Source: UBA7985 sp002711265 (GTDB taxonomy: Bacteria; Pseudomonadota; Alphaproteobacteria; UBA7985). From it: a DNA stretch of 64,000 nt. Position 1 is the stretch's first letter. The number at the start of each line of letters is the position of its first letter. This document shows positions 1 through 9,156 of this stretch, one piece after another. The stretch is taken from contig CBFIBS010000006.1 in assembly GCA_965660945.1 (NCBI GenBank), positions 74,288-138,287 on the forward strand, in the 5' to 3' direction. The translations under genes were made by a program, and so were the position numbers. The notes beneath the pieces are model-generated. The model was not told where the DNA came from, searched no databases, and saw nothing but the letters and a program-made list of their open reading frames with translations.

Positions 1-1
1 C

Positions 2-907
2 TGGGTCGAGCGGACGCCAGAGGGCTACACCGCGCACCGTGACGAGACTGTATTCATCTCCAAGCTGCTGGTCGCCGAGGGTACGATCGAATCTACCTTC
101 TGGGTCGATGCGCAGGCGCTGGGCCTGCCCTACCAGGTGATCAAGAAGGCCGAGCAGGCGCAGCAGTGTGTGGTCGATTTCAAGCGTGATATATCGCCCG
201 GTGACAGCTTCCGCATCCTGTTCGACGCGCTGATCGACAGCAATGGCAAGGTCGTCGATGCCGAGAAAATTCACTATGTGTCGTTCGATACCCGCAAAGG
301 CCGTCGCGAGGTTTTCCGCTTCGTGAACGAGGGGCGGGCGAGTTTCTATGACCGTCAGGCGCGGCGCAGCTGCAGCTCTTCGCTGTCTCTGCTGCGCGAG
401 CCGCTGGCGCGGCCTTTCCGCATGAGCTCCCCCTTTAACCCCAAGCGTAAGCACCCAATCACCGGCAAAATCCGTCCCCACCGAGGCGTCGATTTTGCCG
501 CACCGCGAGGGACCCGGATTTTGGCCGCGGGCGACGGGGTTGTGATCGCCAAGCGCACCCATTCGGGCGGCTACGGCAAGCACGTGATCATCCGTCACGA
601 CAGCACCTATGAGACTCTATACGCTCACATGTCGCGCTTTCCCAAGGGGTTGCGCGTCGGCTCCCGGGTCAAGCAGAGCGACATCATCGGCTATGTTGGC
701 ACCACCGGCTCGTCGACCGGCAACCACCTGCACTACGAGATCAAGAAGAACGGACGCCATATCGATCCACTCAAGTCGACGCTGCCGCGAGGGCAGAAAT
801 TGACCGGAGACAAGAAAAGCGCGTTTGAAGACGAGCAGCGGGCCATTATCGCCCGCCTCGACCAAGCCGAGGCGCTGGCGTCACCCGCCGCCGCCGGCGG
901 CGGGTAA
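2..907 (+). CDS. M23 (LytM-type) metallopeptidase, 5' truncated by window edge
   Basis: Zinc-dependent peptidase of the M23 family, which cleaves peptide cross-links in peptidoglycan in the cell envelope. The frame is open from base 2, so the N-terminus lies outside the window and about 301 residues are visible. The C-terminal half is a complete LytM domain: the first zinc-ligand motif is HRGVD at about visible residue 160, and the HLHYE motif carrying the HxH ligands is near residue 243. The part before it resembles the OapA/CSD3-like domain of MepM/YebA-type hydrolases (FxxDPxxGDxF-like pattern, here SPGDSFRILFD). No signal peptide can be judged. The gene converges on clpB with 23 bases between the stops. 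Family assignment is secure; the substrate bond is not known. Confidence 0.9.
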   Translation, partial: WVERTPEGYTAHRDETVFISKLLVAEGTIESTFWVDAQALGLPYQVIKKAEQAQQCVVDFKRDISPGDSFRILFDALIDSNGKVVDAEKIHYVSFDTRKGRREVFRFVNEGRASFYDRQARRSCSSSLSLLREPLARPFRMSSPFNPKRKHPITGKIRPHRGVDFAAPRGTRILAAGDGVVIAKRTHSGGYGKHVIIRHDSTYETLYAHMSRFPKGLRVGSRVKQSDIIGYVGTTGSSTGNHLHYEIKKNGRHIDPLKSTLPRGQKLTGDKKSAFEDEQRAIIARLDQAEALASPAAAGGG

Positions 908-930
908 CCCCGTCTCGCAGGGGCCCCCGT

Positions 931-3531
931 TCAGGCCACCATGTCTTCGGCGACTGCGCCGGCTTTCGTGACCAAAATAGCGGCGCCGACCTGGTCGACG
1001 ATGACCTGATCCCCCGCCTTCACCGATCCATCCAGCAGCTGCCCGGCCAACTGATCCTGCACCACGCGCTGGATGACGCGCTTGAGGGGGCGAGCGCCGT
1101 AGAGGGGGTCATAGCCCTCGGCCGCTAGCCACTGCCGCGCCGCCTCGGTCCACGTCACTGCGATATCGCGCTGAGCCAGCCGGTCGGCCAGCAGCTGCAT
1201 CTGAATATCGACGATCCGGTCCATAACCTCTGGAGCCAGCCGGTCGAAGAACAGGGTTTCGTCCAGCCGGTTCAGGAATTCGGGCCGGAAGCTCTGCCGC
1301 ACCACCTTCATCACTTCGGCCTTGACCAGCTCGTCGTCGGCGCTGGCACCGGGGGCGGTGAGCAGCTGGGCGCCGAGATTGGAGGTCAGCACGATGATGG
1401 TGTTGCGGAAGTCCACGGTCCGCCCCTGACTGTCGGTCAGGCGGCCGTCGTCCAGCACCTGCAGCAGCAGGTTGAAGATATCCGGGTGCGCCTTCTCGAC
1501 CTCGTCGAACAGCACGACCTGATAGGGTCGTCGGCGGATCGCTTCGGTGAGGATACCGCCCTCGCTGTAGCCGACGTAGCCCGGGGGGGCGCCGATCAGG
1601 CGGCTGACGGCGTGCTTTTCCATGTACTCCGACATATCCAGCCGCAGCAAGGCGCTGTCGTCGTCGAACAGGAAGGCGGCGAGGGTCTTCACCAGCTCGG
1701 TCTTGCCCACCCCGGTCGGGCCGAGGAACAGGAAACTCCCCTGCGGCCGGTTGGGGTCGGACAGCCCGGCTCGCGCCCGGCGCACAGCCTTAGAGATCGC
1801 GGAGACGGCGGCTTCCTGCCCCACCACGCGATCGGTCAGGGCAGCTTCCATGCTCAGCAGTTTCTCGCGCTCGCCTTCCATCATCTTTTCGACCGGGATG
1901 CCGGTCCACTGCGCGACCACGCGGGCGACGTGATCCGAGCCGACGACTTCGCGCACTTGCGCCGTGTCATGGTCTTCGAAGGCCTTGAGCCGCTCTTCGA
2001 GGGTGGGGATGGCGCCGTACTGCAGTTCGCCGGCTGAGCCGAGGTCACCGCTGCGCTTGGCGATATCGAGCGCGGACCGGGCTTCGTCCAGCTCGCGCTT
2101 CACCGCCTGGGCTTCGGCCAGCTTGGCCTTATCGGCGTTCCACTCGGAGGTCATGTCGCCGGACTGGCGTTCGAGGCCTTCCAGCTCTTCCTGCAGGATT
2201 TTTAGCCGCTCGCGGGAGCCGTCGTCGCCTTCCTTTTCCAGCGCAAACTGCTCCATTTTCAGCATGTCGATGCGGCGATCGATTTCATCCAGCGCTGCGG
2301 GCTTGGTGTCGACTTCCATCCGCAGCTGTGCGGCAGCCTCGTCCATCAGGTCGATAGCCTTGTCGGGCAGAAAGCGGTCGGTGATGTAGCGGTCGGACAG
2401 CTGCACAGCCGCGACCAGCGAAGCATCGGAGATGCGAACCCCGTGGTGGGCCTCGTACTTCTCCTTTATCCCGCGCAGGATCGACAGGCTTTCCTCGGTC
2501 CCCGGTTCGTCGACGTAGACCGGCTGGAACCGTCGGGCGAGGGCAGCGTCTTTTTCGATGTACTCGCGGTATTCGTCGAGCGTCGTTGCGCCGATACAGT
2601 GCAACTCGCCCCGGGCCAGCGCCGGCTTGAGCATGTTGGAGGCGTCCATGGCGCCGTCGGTCTTTCCGGCGCCGACCAACGTGTGCAGCTCATCGATGAA
2701 CAGGATGATACTGCCGCCTGCGGCCTCGATGTCCTTGAGCACGGCCTTGAGCCGTTCTTCGAACTCACCCCGGTACTTCGATCCGGCGATCAGCGCGCCC
2801 AGATCCAGCACCAGCAGGCGCTTGCCGGACAGGCTCTCGGGCACGTCATCGTTGACGATGCGCAGGGCGAGGCCCTCGGCAATGGCGGTCTTGCCCACGC
2901 CCGGTTCGCCGATCATCACCGGGTTGTTCTTGGTCCGGCGCGAGAGCACCTGCACGGCGCGGCGGATTTCTTCCTCGCGGCCGATAACCGGGTCGAGGCG
3001 ACCGGCCCCAGCTTCCTCGGTCAGGTCGCGGGTAAACTTTTCCAGCGCTTCAAAGCCGTCCTCGGCGGCAGCACTGTCGGCGGTCTTGCCCTTGCGCACG
3101 GAATCGATGGCGGTGGCCATTTTGGTGGCATCAGCCCCGGCGTCGCGAAAGGCCTTGCCCGCCGCCGCATTCTTGTTCTCGATCAGCGCCTGCAGCAGTC
3201 GGTCCGTCGTGACGAACTGGTCACCTGCGGCCTCAGCCAGCTTCTGCGCGCGGGCGACGATGGCGCCCATATCCTTGTTCAGGAACAGCTGCTCAGCACC
3301 CCCGCCGGAGACCTGCGGCATGGCATCGAGGTCGGCGAGCAGCGCCTCACGCACGGGGGCGGGATCAACCTGCGCGATATTGAGCAGGCGGGCGACCAGC
3401 CCGGACTCGTCGTCAAGCAGGCTCAGGCCCAGGTGTGAGCCGGTGATAAACTGGTGATTGTGTTCGGCAGCGAGGCCCTGCGCAGCCTGCAGAATGCTGC
3501 GCGCACGCTCGGTGAAGCGTGAAATATCCAT
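931..3531 (-). CDS. clpB: ATP-dependent chaperone ClpB
   Basis: Hexameric AAA+ disaggregase that works with DnaK to rescue aggregated proteins in the cytosol. The 866 residues match the normal ClpB length. Order of parts: Clp N-domain (about 1-145), first ATPase with Walker A GEPGVGKTA near residue 205 and Walker B IILFIDELH, a long coiled-coil middle domain (about 400-525) and a second ATPase with Walker A GPTGVGKTE near residue 605. The middle domain separates ClpB from ClpA and ClpC, and there is no ClpP-binding IGF loop. AGGAG lies 6 bases before the ATG. A heat-shock promoter is visible about 95 bases upstream. Confidence 0.98.
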   Translation of the reverse strand: MDISRFTERARSILQAAQGLAAEHNHQFITGSHLGLSLLDDESGLVARLLNIAQVDPAPVREALLADLDAMPQVSGGGAEQLFLNKDMGAIVARAQKLAEAAGDQFVTTDRLLQALIENKNAAAGKAFRDAGADATKMATAIDSVRKGKTADSAAAEDGFEALEKFTRDLTEEAGAGRLDPVIGREEEIRRAVQVLSRRTKNNPVMIGEPGVGKTAIAEGLALRIVNDDVPESLSGKRLLVLDLGALIAGSKYRGEFEERLKAVLKDIEAAGGSIILFIDELHTLVGAGKTDGAMDASNMLKPALARGELHCIGATTLDEYREYIEKDAALARRFQPVYVDEPGTEESLSILRGIKEKYEAHHGVRISDASLVAAVQLSDRYITDRFLPDKAIDLMDEAAAQLRMEVDTKPAALDEIDRRIDMLKMEQFALEKEGDDGSRERLKILQEELEGLERQSGDMTSEWNADKAKLAEAQAVKRELDEARSALDIAKRSGDLGSAGELQYGAIPTLEERLKAFEDHDTAQVREVVGSDHVARVVAQWTGIPVEKMMEGEREKLLSMEAALTDRVVGQEAAVSAISKAVRRARAGLSDPNRPQGSFLFLGPTGVGKTELVKTLAAFLFDDDSALLRLDMSEYMEKHAVSRLIGAPPGYVGYSEGGILTEAIRRRPYQVVLFDEVEKAHPDIFNLLLQVLDDGRLTDSQGRTVDFRNTIIVLTSNLGAQLLTAPGASADDELVKAEVMKVVRQSFRPEFLNRLDETLFFDRLAPEVMDRIVDIQMQLLADRLAQRDIAVTWTEAARQWLAAEGYDPLYGARPLKRVIQRVVQDQLAGQLLDGSVKAGDQVIVDQVGAAILVTKAGAVAEDMVA

Positions 3532-3625
3532 AGCGATCTCCTAGTCCTTCCGCTCCACCTGTCAGCAGCATGGAACGGCGCGGGTATGAGGCCGCGCCCG
3601 AATTCCGGCGCGCGGTATAACTTGG

Positions 3626-3653
3626 ATATGGGGAAATTTCAGCCGCTCACAAG
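3626..3653 (-). promoter_or_regulatory. RpoH (sigma-32) type promoter of clpB
   Basis: On the minus strand CTTGTGA (-35 like) is followed after 13 bases by CCCCATAT (-10 like). The RpoH consensus is CTTGAAA, 13-15 bases, CCCCATNT, so the -10 element is perfect and the -35 matches at five of seven positions. It lies about 95 bases upstream of the clpB start and reads toward it. Heat-shock control of clpB is well established in proteobacteria, so position and family agree. The transcription start has not been shown. Confidence 0.75.
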
Positions 3654-3666
3654 GGGCGGGAGGCGA

Positions 3667-4368
3667 TCAGCTGTCGCTGTCGCCGGGTTCCACCTCGTCC
3701 ATTGGCGGGGGAGCGGGCACCGGCGGTGGCACACGGCTTTCGACGATGGCCTCGCCTTCGGGGGCTTCCATGCCGGCGTGGAACAGCGGCACTTCGGGTT
3801 GATCCTGCTCGGAGGGATCCACGGAACCGCCGCCATTGTTGTCGGCGTTGTCTCGGTGTCCGCGCTGCTTGCGGTCGCGGCGCTGCCGGCGGTCATCGCG
3901 GTCACCTCGCTCCCCGCGTTCTCCCCGGTCGCCCCGGTCGCGGCCCCGGCGTTCCTTGCGGTCGTTGCCGCCGCCGCCTTCACCATCGCCGTCATCGCGG
4001 CCCTGCTGGTCATTGCGATCCTGCTGCTCGGGCATATCGGGGCGGAAGATCAACGGGTCTTCCAGCGCCTCGGGCGGGAACTGGTCCTTCCCCGGACCGC
4101 CGCGGCGGTTGCCGCCGCCCATCGCGGTCGCAGCCAGATGCAGGCGCAAATAGTGCTCGGCAAACTGGTAGTAGGCTTCAGCCTGAATGTGGTTACCGGC
4201 AGCCGAGGCCTCGCGGGCCAGCGCCGAATACTTGTCGTAAACTTGGTGCGCGTTGCCGCGCACCCGGACCTCTGGCCCGTTGGAGTCAAACACTTGGTTG
4301 CGGGTCGGAATCGCGCCCTGCTTCTGCTGCTTGGGGTGGCGGCCGCGGCGGTTGTTACCCTGCCTCAT
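3667..4368 (-). CDS. DUF4167 domain protein
   Basis: Family found mainly in Alphaproteobacteria, with no established function known to me. The conserved domain is at the N-terminus (start MRQGNNRRGRH, then VFDSNGPEVRVRGNA and a helical part with YDKYSALAREA and AEAYYQFAEHYLRL). After about residue 75 the protein is low-complexity, rich in Arg, Asp and Gly (RDR/GDR runs), and probably disordered. The start at 4368 is preferred because AAAGGACAG precedes it; an upstream in-frame ATG at 4404 would add 12 residues lacking family similarity. The basic, RG-rich tail suggests nucleic-acid binding, which is inference only. The 150 bases between this gene and prmC hold no other gene. Confidence 0.88.
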   Translation of the reverse strand: MRQGNNRRGRHPKQQKQGAIPTRNQVFDSNGPEVRVRGNAHQVYDKYSALAREASAAGNHIQAEAYYQFAEHYLRLHLAATAMGGGNRRGGPGKDQFPPEALEDPLIFRPDMPEQQDRNDQQGRDDGDGEGGGGNDRKERRGRDRGDRGERGERGDRDDRRQRRDRKQRGHRDNADNNGGGSVDPSEQDQPEVPLFHAGMEAPEGEAIVESRVPPPVPAPPPMDEVEPGDSDS

Positions 4369-4554
4369 CTTCTGTCCTTTGCCCGTGGGCGGATGTGAAT
4401 TCAACGTATGACGAGGAGGAGCGCAGTGCGTCGAGCCGCGTCAGGCGTAGGGAGACCAGGGAGGGGGCGACACCGCCCCGACAACAATCGGGTCTCGATA
4501 TGTCTCAAAACTTAGTCGCTGGGCGCTGGATTTCCAAGGAAAAAAAGCCAGTCG

Positions 4555-5412
4555 TCAGGGCTGCGTCAGGGCCATCGCCCGCGGAATTCCGGCCAGATCA
4601 CCCCGCAGCGACAGCAGGCGCCACCCGGAATCATGGCCCAGCGACAGCACGCTGTCCGCTTGCCCGATGCCGAGTTCGAGGATCAAGACCCCGCCGGGCA
4701 CCAGACACCGCCCGGCTTCGCGCAGCGTCCGGGCGTAGAACGCCAGCCCGTCCGCGCCGCCGTCCAGCGCCAGCGGATCGTCGAAGTCGCGCACGCTCCG
4801 GTCGAGCCCGGCAAGATCCCCCGTCGGGATGTAGGGCGGATTGCTGACGATCAGGTCGAAACGCTCGGATACGCCTGACAGCCAGTCGCCCACCTCGAAC
4901 CGCGTGCGGTCGACCAGCCCCAGCCGCTCCGCGTTGCGGGCCGCCGTGGCGAGGGTGGCCTGGTCCTGATCCACGCCCAGCCCCTGTGCTTCGGGGAACT
5001 CACGGAGCAGGGCGAACAGCAGCGCCCCCGACCCAGTGCCAAGATCGAGGATCCGACCGGGCGGCGACCGCTCCGGCCCGCTGCACAGGTCCAGCGCCTG
5101 TTCGACCAGCGTTTCCGTGTCCGGGCGCGGGTCCAGAGTCGCTCCGTCAATCTCCAGCGACAGGCCCCAGAACTCCCGCCGCCCGAGGATGCGCGACAGG
5201 GGTTCGTGCCGCTCTGCGCGGCGGTGGAGCAGCGCTTCGAGGGCTTCGAGTGAAGTGGCATCGATGGTCTGATCAGGGTCGGCAAGCTGGCTGGCGATGG
5301 GCCAGTTCAAGGCGGCTTCGACCAGTCGCCGGGCCTCGGAACGCGGCTGTTCGGCCACGGGGGCCAGCGCCTGGGTCGCCCGGCTCAGCCAGTCCTGTAG
5401 CCGGACCGTCAT
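4555..5412 (-). CDS. prmC: Release factor glutamine methyltransferase PrmC
   Basis: SAM-dependent enzyme that N5-methylates the glutamine of the GGQ motif in release factors RF1 and RF2. The 285 residues include a helical N-domain, the SAM-binding motif LDLGTGSGALLFALL near residue 120, and the active-site NPPY motif (SNPPYIPTGDL near residue 188) that binds the substrate glutamine. It is the last gene of the hisS-prfA-prmC unit, starting 6 bases after the prfA stop, so the enzyme is made with its own substrate. This pairing is standard across bacteria. Confidence 0.96.
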   Translation of the reverse strand: MTVRLQDWLSRATQALAPVAEQPRSEARRLVEAALNWPIASQLADPDQTIDATSLEALEALLHRRAERHEPLSRILGRREFWGLSLEIDGATLDPRPDTETLVEQALDLCSGPERSPPGRILDLGTGSGALLFALLREFPEAQGLGVDQDQATLATAARNAERLGLVDRTRFEVGDWLSGVSERFDLIVSNPPYIPTGDLAGLDRSVRDFDDPLALDGGADGLAFYARTLREAGRCLVPGGVLILELGIGQADSVLSLGHDSGWRLLSLRGDLAGIPRAMALTQP

Positions 5413-5418
5413 CTGTGG

Positions 5419-6495
5419 TTACTCGCCCAGTTCGGCCAGCCGCGCCGCCTGATCCTCGGCGGTCAGCGCGTCGATGACCTCGCCCAGGCCGTCCCCGGCG
5501 ATGATGCGGTCGAGCTTGTGCAGGGTCAGATTGATGCGGTGGTCAGAGACCCGCCCCTGCGGAAAGTTGTAGGTGCGAATGCGCTCGGAGCGGTCGCCGC
5601 TGCCAACCTGTCCCTTGCGGTCAGCCGCCCGTTCGGCGTTGGCCTCGTCGCGGGCCTTCTCATACAGCCGTGCGCGCAGCACCCGCATCGCCTCTTCACG
5701 GTTGCGGTGCTGGGACTTCTGGCTCTGGGTGACGATGATGCCGGTCGGCAGGTGGGTGATGCGCACGGCTGAGTCGGTGGTGTTGACGTGCTGCCCGCCG
5801 GCGCCTGAGGCGCGCATGGTGTCGATGCGGATGTCTTCGGCGCGGATTTCGATATCGACTTCTTCGGCTTCGGGCAGGACCGCAACCGTCGCAGCCGACG
5901 TGTGGATCCGCCCGCCGGACTCGGTCACCGGGACCCGCTGCACCCGGTGCACGCCGGACTCGAACTTGAGCGCGGCGAAGACGTTGGTGCCGGAAATGCG
6001 GACTGAGACTTCCTTCAGCCCGCCAACGTCGTTCTCAGTCATCTCGATGGTTTCGAACTTCCAGCCCTGCATTTCGGCGAAGCGCCGGTACATGCTGAGC
6101 AGGTCGCCGGCGAACAGGCCGGCTTCGTCACCGCCGGTCCCGGGCCGGATTTCGAGGATGGCGTTGCGGCTGTCGGCTTCGTCGCGGGGCAGGAGCAGGA
6201 CCTTCATCTCCTGCTCTTTGGCCTCGATTTCGGCACGCAGCTCCCGCGCTTCGTCTTCAGCCATGGCGCGCATTTCGGCGTCGTCTTCTGCCTCGGCCAG
6301 CGCGACAGCGTCGTCGAGGTCGGAGACCAGCTTCTGAAACCCGCGCATCTGCTCGACGATGGGGTTCATCTCGGCGTACTCGCGGGTCAGGCGCGTGTAG
6401 TCGGCGCTGCCTGGCTCCGGGTGGTCGGCGAGCAGGGCCTGAATTTCGTCGTGGCGGCGGACCACGACCTCCAGCTTGGCGACCAGTGAACTCAC
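5419..6495 (-). CDS. prfA: Peptide chain release factor 1
   Basis: Recognises UAA and UAG stop codons on the ribosome and triggers peptide release. The 358 residues carry the catalytic GGQ (GAGGQHVNTTDSAVR, near residue 233) and the stop-codon reading tripeptide PVT in QRVPVTESGGR. RF1 has PxT where RF2 has SPF, so this is RF1. The start is GTG, overlapping the TGA of hisS as GTGA, which implies translational coupling. prmC follows after 6 bases. Confidence 0.97.
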   Translation of the reverse strand: MSSLVAKLEVVVRRHDEIQALLADHPEPGSADYTRLTREYAEMNPIVEQMRGFQKLVSDLDDAVALAEAEDDAEMRAMAEDEARELRAEIEAKEQEMKVLLLPRDEADSRNAILEIRPGTGGDEAGLFAGDLLSMYRRFAEMQGWKFETIEMTENDVGGLKEVSVRISGTNVFAALKFESGVHRVQRVPVTESGGRIHTSAATVAVLPEAEEVDIEIRAEDIRIDTMRASGAGGQHVNTTDSAVRITHLPTGIIVTQSQKSQHRNREEAMRVLRARLYEKARDEANAERAADRKGQVGSGDRSERIRTYNFPQGRVSDHRINLTLHKLDRIIAGDGLGEVIDALTAEDQAARLAELGE

Positions 6496-7730
6496 GCAGA
6501 CAGCTCCGCCACCAGCTGGTCGAGGGCGATTTCGCGCTGGGCGCCGTCCTCCATATTGCGGACCAGCGCGACCCCGGCGGCGATTTCATCGTCGCCAATG
6601 ATGACGGCCGTCGCGGCCTGCACCTTGTTCGCCCGGGTCAGGCGCTTTTTCATGTTGCCGCTGTAGTTCATATCGACCAGCAGGCCGGCAGCCCGCATCT
6701 CGAACACCAGCCGCTGGGCCAGCGTTTCCGCCTCAGCCCCGAGTGGAACCACGGCGATGGGCGCCTGATCCACCGGTGCGCTGCCCAGCAGCATCGCGAG
6801 GCGGTCGACCCCGGCTGCCCAGCCGACACCGGCCATATCTGGGCCACCCAGCAGCTTGGCGAGGCCGTCGTAGCGACCCCCGCCGAGCACCGTACCCTGT
6901 GCGCCCAGCTGGGCGGTGATAAACTCAAAGGCCGTGTGGCAGTAGTAGTCGAAGCCACGCACGAGGTTGTCGTCGTGCTGGTAGGGCAGGCCAAGGTTAT
7001 CCAGCCCCGCCTTCACCGCGGCGTAGTGGTCGTGCGAAAGCGCATTCAGGTGGTCGACAAACTTCGGTGCGGCGGGCAGCAGCGCACGGTCGCCCTCGTC
7101 CTTGCTGTCAAGGATGCGCAGTGGGTTCTTCTCCAGCCGCGTCAGCGAGTCTTCGCTCAACTTGTCGCGGTGGTCTTGGAAGTAGGCCACCAGCTCTCTG
7201 CGGTACGCGTTGCGGCTGTCGGTGTCGCCGAGGGTGTTCAGGTGCACTGTGATGTGCTCGGTCAGGCCGAGCTCGGCCAGGATCTGCCAGCCGCAGGCGA
7301 TGACATCCACGTCGGCCGCAGGCTGTTCCGGGCCGACCAGCTCCACCCCGATCTGGGTGAACTGGCGATAGCGTCCGGCCTGTGGACGTTCATAGCGAAA
7401 CTGCGGGCCGGCGTAGAAATACCGCCCAGGCAGGTCGTGGGTCAGCCCGTTGGAAATGATGGCCCGGACGACACCGGCGGTGTTCTCCGGCCGGAGCACG
7501 ACATGGTCACCACCCTTGGTCTGGAAGTCGAACATTTCCTTGGTGACCACATCGGAGGTTTCCCCGAGCGGCCGGTTGAAGACCTCGACCTGCTCGAACA
7601 TCGGCGTATCGATACGATCGTAGCCATAGCTGCGCGAGACCCGGGCGGCCACGTTCATCACGTGGTGCTGGGCCCGACCCTCTTCGCCGTAGAGATCGCG
7701 GGTGCCTTTGACCGGTTGCAGCTTTGCCAT
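6492..7730 (-). CDS. hisS: Histidyl-tRNA synthetase
   Basis: Class II aminoacyl-tRNA synthetase that charges tRNA-His in the cytosol. The 412 residues show the usual features: start KGTRDLYGEE, a motif 2 region around RYERPQAGRYRQFTQ, the histidine-specific segment LVRGFDYYCHTAFEF, motif GGGRYDGL and motif 3 GVDRLAMLL, followed by the anticodon-binding domain with FEMRAAGLLVDM. It is first in a unit with prfA and prmC and overlaps prfA by four bases. The 175 bases between it and the RodZ-like gene hold no recognised gene, but contain an 8-bp inverted repeat (GCCAGCCT at 7805 and AGGCTGGC at 7857). Confidence 0.97.
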   Translation of the reverse strand: MAKLQPVKGTRDLYGEEGRAQHHVMNVAARVSRSYGYDRIDTPMFEQVEVFNRPLGETSDVVTKEMFDFQTKGGDHVVLRPENTAGVVRAIISNGLTHDLPGRYFYAGPQFRYERPQAGRYRQFTQIGVELVGPEQPAADVDVIACGWQILAELGLTEHITVHLNTLGDTDSRNAYRRELVAYFQDHRDKLSEDSLTRLEKNPLRILDSKDEGDRALLPAAPKFVDHLNALSHDHYAAVKAGLDNLGLPYQHDDNLVRGFDYYCHTAFEFITAQLGAQGTVLGGGRYDGLAKLLGGPDMAGVGWAAGVDRLAMLLGSAPVDQAPIAVVPLGAEAETLAQRLVFEMRAAGLLVDMNYSGNMKKRLTRANKVQAATAVIIGDDEIAAGVALVRNMEDGAQREIALDQLVAELSA

Positions 7731-7905
7731 GGATCAAACCTCAGTTGATGCGTCGCCAACAAGTAGGGGACGGGGCTTGCTGCTGGCAAGACCATTGCTG
7801 CGACGCCAGCCTTGCCCTCAGGGAGGGGAAGCGGATGCCCGTAGGGCTGCGAAGGCAGGCTGGCAAGGCACGACCAAGGTACTGAAGCGGGTTTGAGCGC
7901 CCCGG

Positions 7906-9015
7906 TTACAGGGCGGTGCCGGCGTCCTGCATCGGCTCGGAGAAGGGCAGCAGATACTCCCGGTTCAGCGGCCAGATCACCGGCTCGTTCCGGGACGGCA
8001 CCTTGGGTTCAGCGATTTCATCGCCCACGAAGATCTGCAGGTTGCGGGGGCTGACGGTGAACAGCCGCAGTCCGTCCTGATGGTCGACCGACAGCTCTTC
8101 GCCCCGCTGCAGCATCTGTGAAACGATGATGTTCTCGCGGAAATCACGGACCTGCACCCACACGAGATCAACGGCGACCAGCCGGTAACGTAGGCTGCGG
8201 TCGATCGGGGCCGTCTCCTCGGCGACAGGCGCCATGGCAAGGTCGCGACGCTTGGGAATAGGGACGCCCAGCACACTGTCACCGACCGGCGCGTGGAGGC
8301 GGGATTCGACTTCATCGAGGGCGTCGTTGCTGACCACAACGATTTCCTGACCCTCGGTCGCCGCGGGTGCTTCGGGCTGAACGGGCAGCTCGCGGCCTTC
8401 GGTCTCCAGCACGCGCCGTGCTTCTGGGTCGGTGGGAGATACGCCGTAGAGGAAGGTGTCTTCCAGCGCCGCGTCACTGCTGCCCAGAATGGCGGTGGCG
8501 ACGTTGCGCTCATTGCTGCTGACCACGGTCCAGAGGGTCCAGCTCGACATCAGCCCGACGAGGCCCAGCAACACCAGCACGAAGCGGCTTAGGCTGCTGT
8601 CGTTGCGGGTCCGGATCCGCGCTGCCGATGCCTGCTGCGTCGGTATAACCGGTGCTTGCAGGTCGTCGATCTCTTCGCGGAAACGCTGCACCATGTCTTC
8701 GACCGGCAGGCCGAGATATTTGGCGTAGGAGCGGACAAAGCCGATGGCGTAGGGGCGCGCGGGCAGTTCGTCGTAGCGGCCGTCTTCGAGCATACCGAGG
8801 TAGTGCGCACGGATACGCAGATGGTCGGCGATTTCCGTCATTTCGAGCCCGTAGGCTTCTCGATAGGCGCGGAGGATCGCAGCGAGGGGATAGTCCTGCC
8901 ACTCATAGGGGTCGAAACCGAAGCGAACGGGTGCTTCCGTCGCCTCGCTCAGCGCGGAGGTTTCCTGTCCCGCTGAAGGTTCCTGCCGATCCCAGAAGTC
9001 CAAGGACTGCCCCAT
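7906..9015 (-). CDS. RodZ-like protein: HTH domain, one membrane helix, DUF4115
   Basis: Bitopic inner-membrane protein of the RodZ type, which links the MreB cytoskeleton to the cell wall machinery in rod-shaped bacteria. The 369 residues contain a helix-turn-helix of the HTH_25 family (about 30-110, with LEMTEIADHLRIRAHYLGML and the signature YAIGFVRSYAKYLGL). A single membrane segment FVLVLLGLVGLMSSWTLW lies near residue 155, then a periplasmic linker, then a C-terminal DUF4115 domain (WVQVRDFRENIIVSQML through the end). It is transcribed toward hisS, but the 175-base gap suggests a separate unit. Whether this copy is the true morphogenetic RodZ is inferred from architecture only. Confidence 0.85.
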   Translation of the reverse strand: MGQSLDFWDRQEPSAGQETSALSEATEAPVRFGFDPYEWQDYPLAAILRAYREAYGLEMTEIADHLRIRAHYLGMLEDGRYDELPARPYAIGFVRSYAKYLGLPVEDMVQRFREEIDDLQAPVIPTQQASAARIRTRNDSSLSRFVLVLLGLVGLMSSWTLWTVVSSNERNVATAILGSSDAALEDTFLYGVSPTDPEARRVLETEGRELPVQPEAPAATEGQEIVVVSNDALDEVESRLHAPVGDSVLGVPIPKRRDLAMAPVAEETAPIDRSLRYRLVAVDLVWVQVRDFRENIIVSQMLQRGEELSVDHQDGLRLFTVSPRNLQIFVGDEIAEPKVPSRNEPVIWPLNREYLLPFSEPMQDAGTAL

Positions 9016-9156
9016 GAAATTTGCGGTCGGCCACCAGCGCGCCGACCCATTAATTTATCGGCGCAAAATACCTGCGACTCTGGGCAAAAACAAGACGACT
9101 CCGTTATATGCGAGAGCTTATCCACACCTTTTCGACTTAGAGATGGTAAGGCAGGC

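Noticed and set aside
2443..3438. Long plus-strand frame opposite clpB
   Set aside because: It is a shadow of clpB in GC-rich DNA, with no recognised domain and no ribosome-binding site.
7805..7864. Inverted repeat between the RodZ-like gene and hisS as a terminator or structured RNA
   Set aside because: The 8-bp arms are 44 bases apart and no T-run follows; it is too weak to call as a feature.
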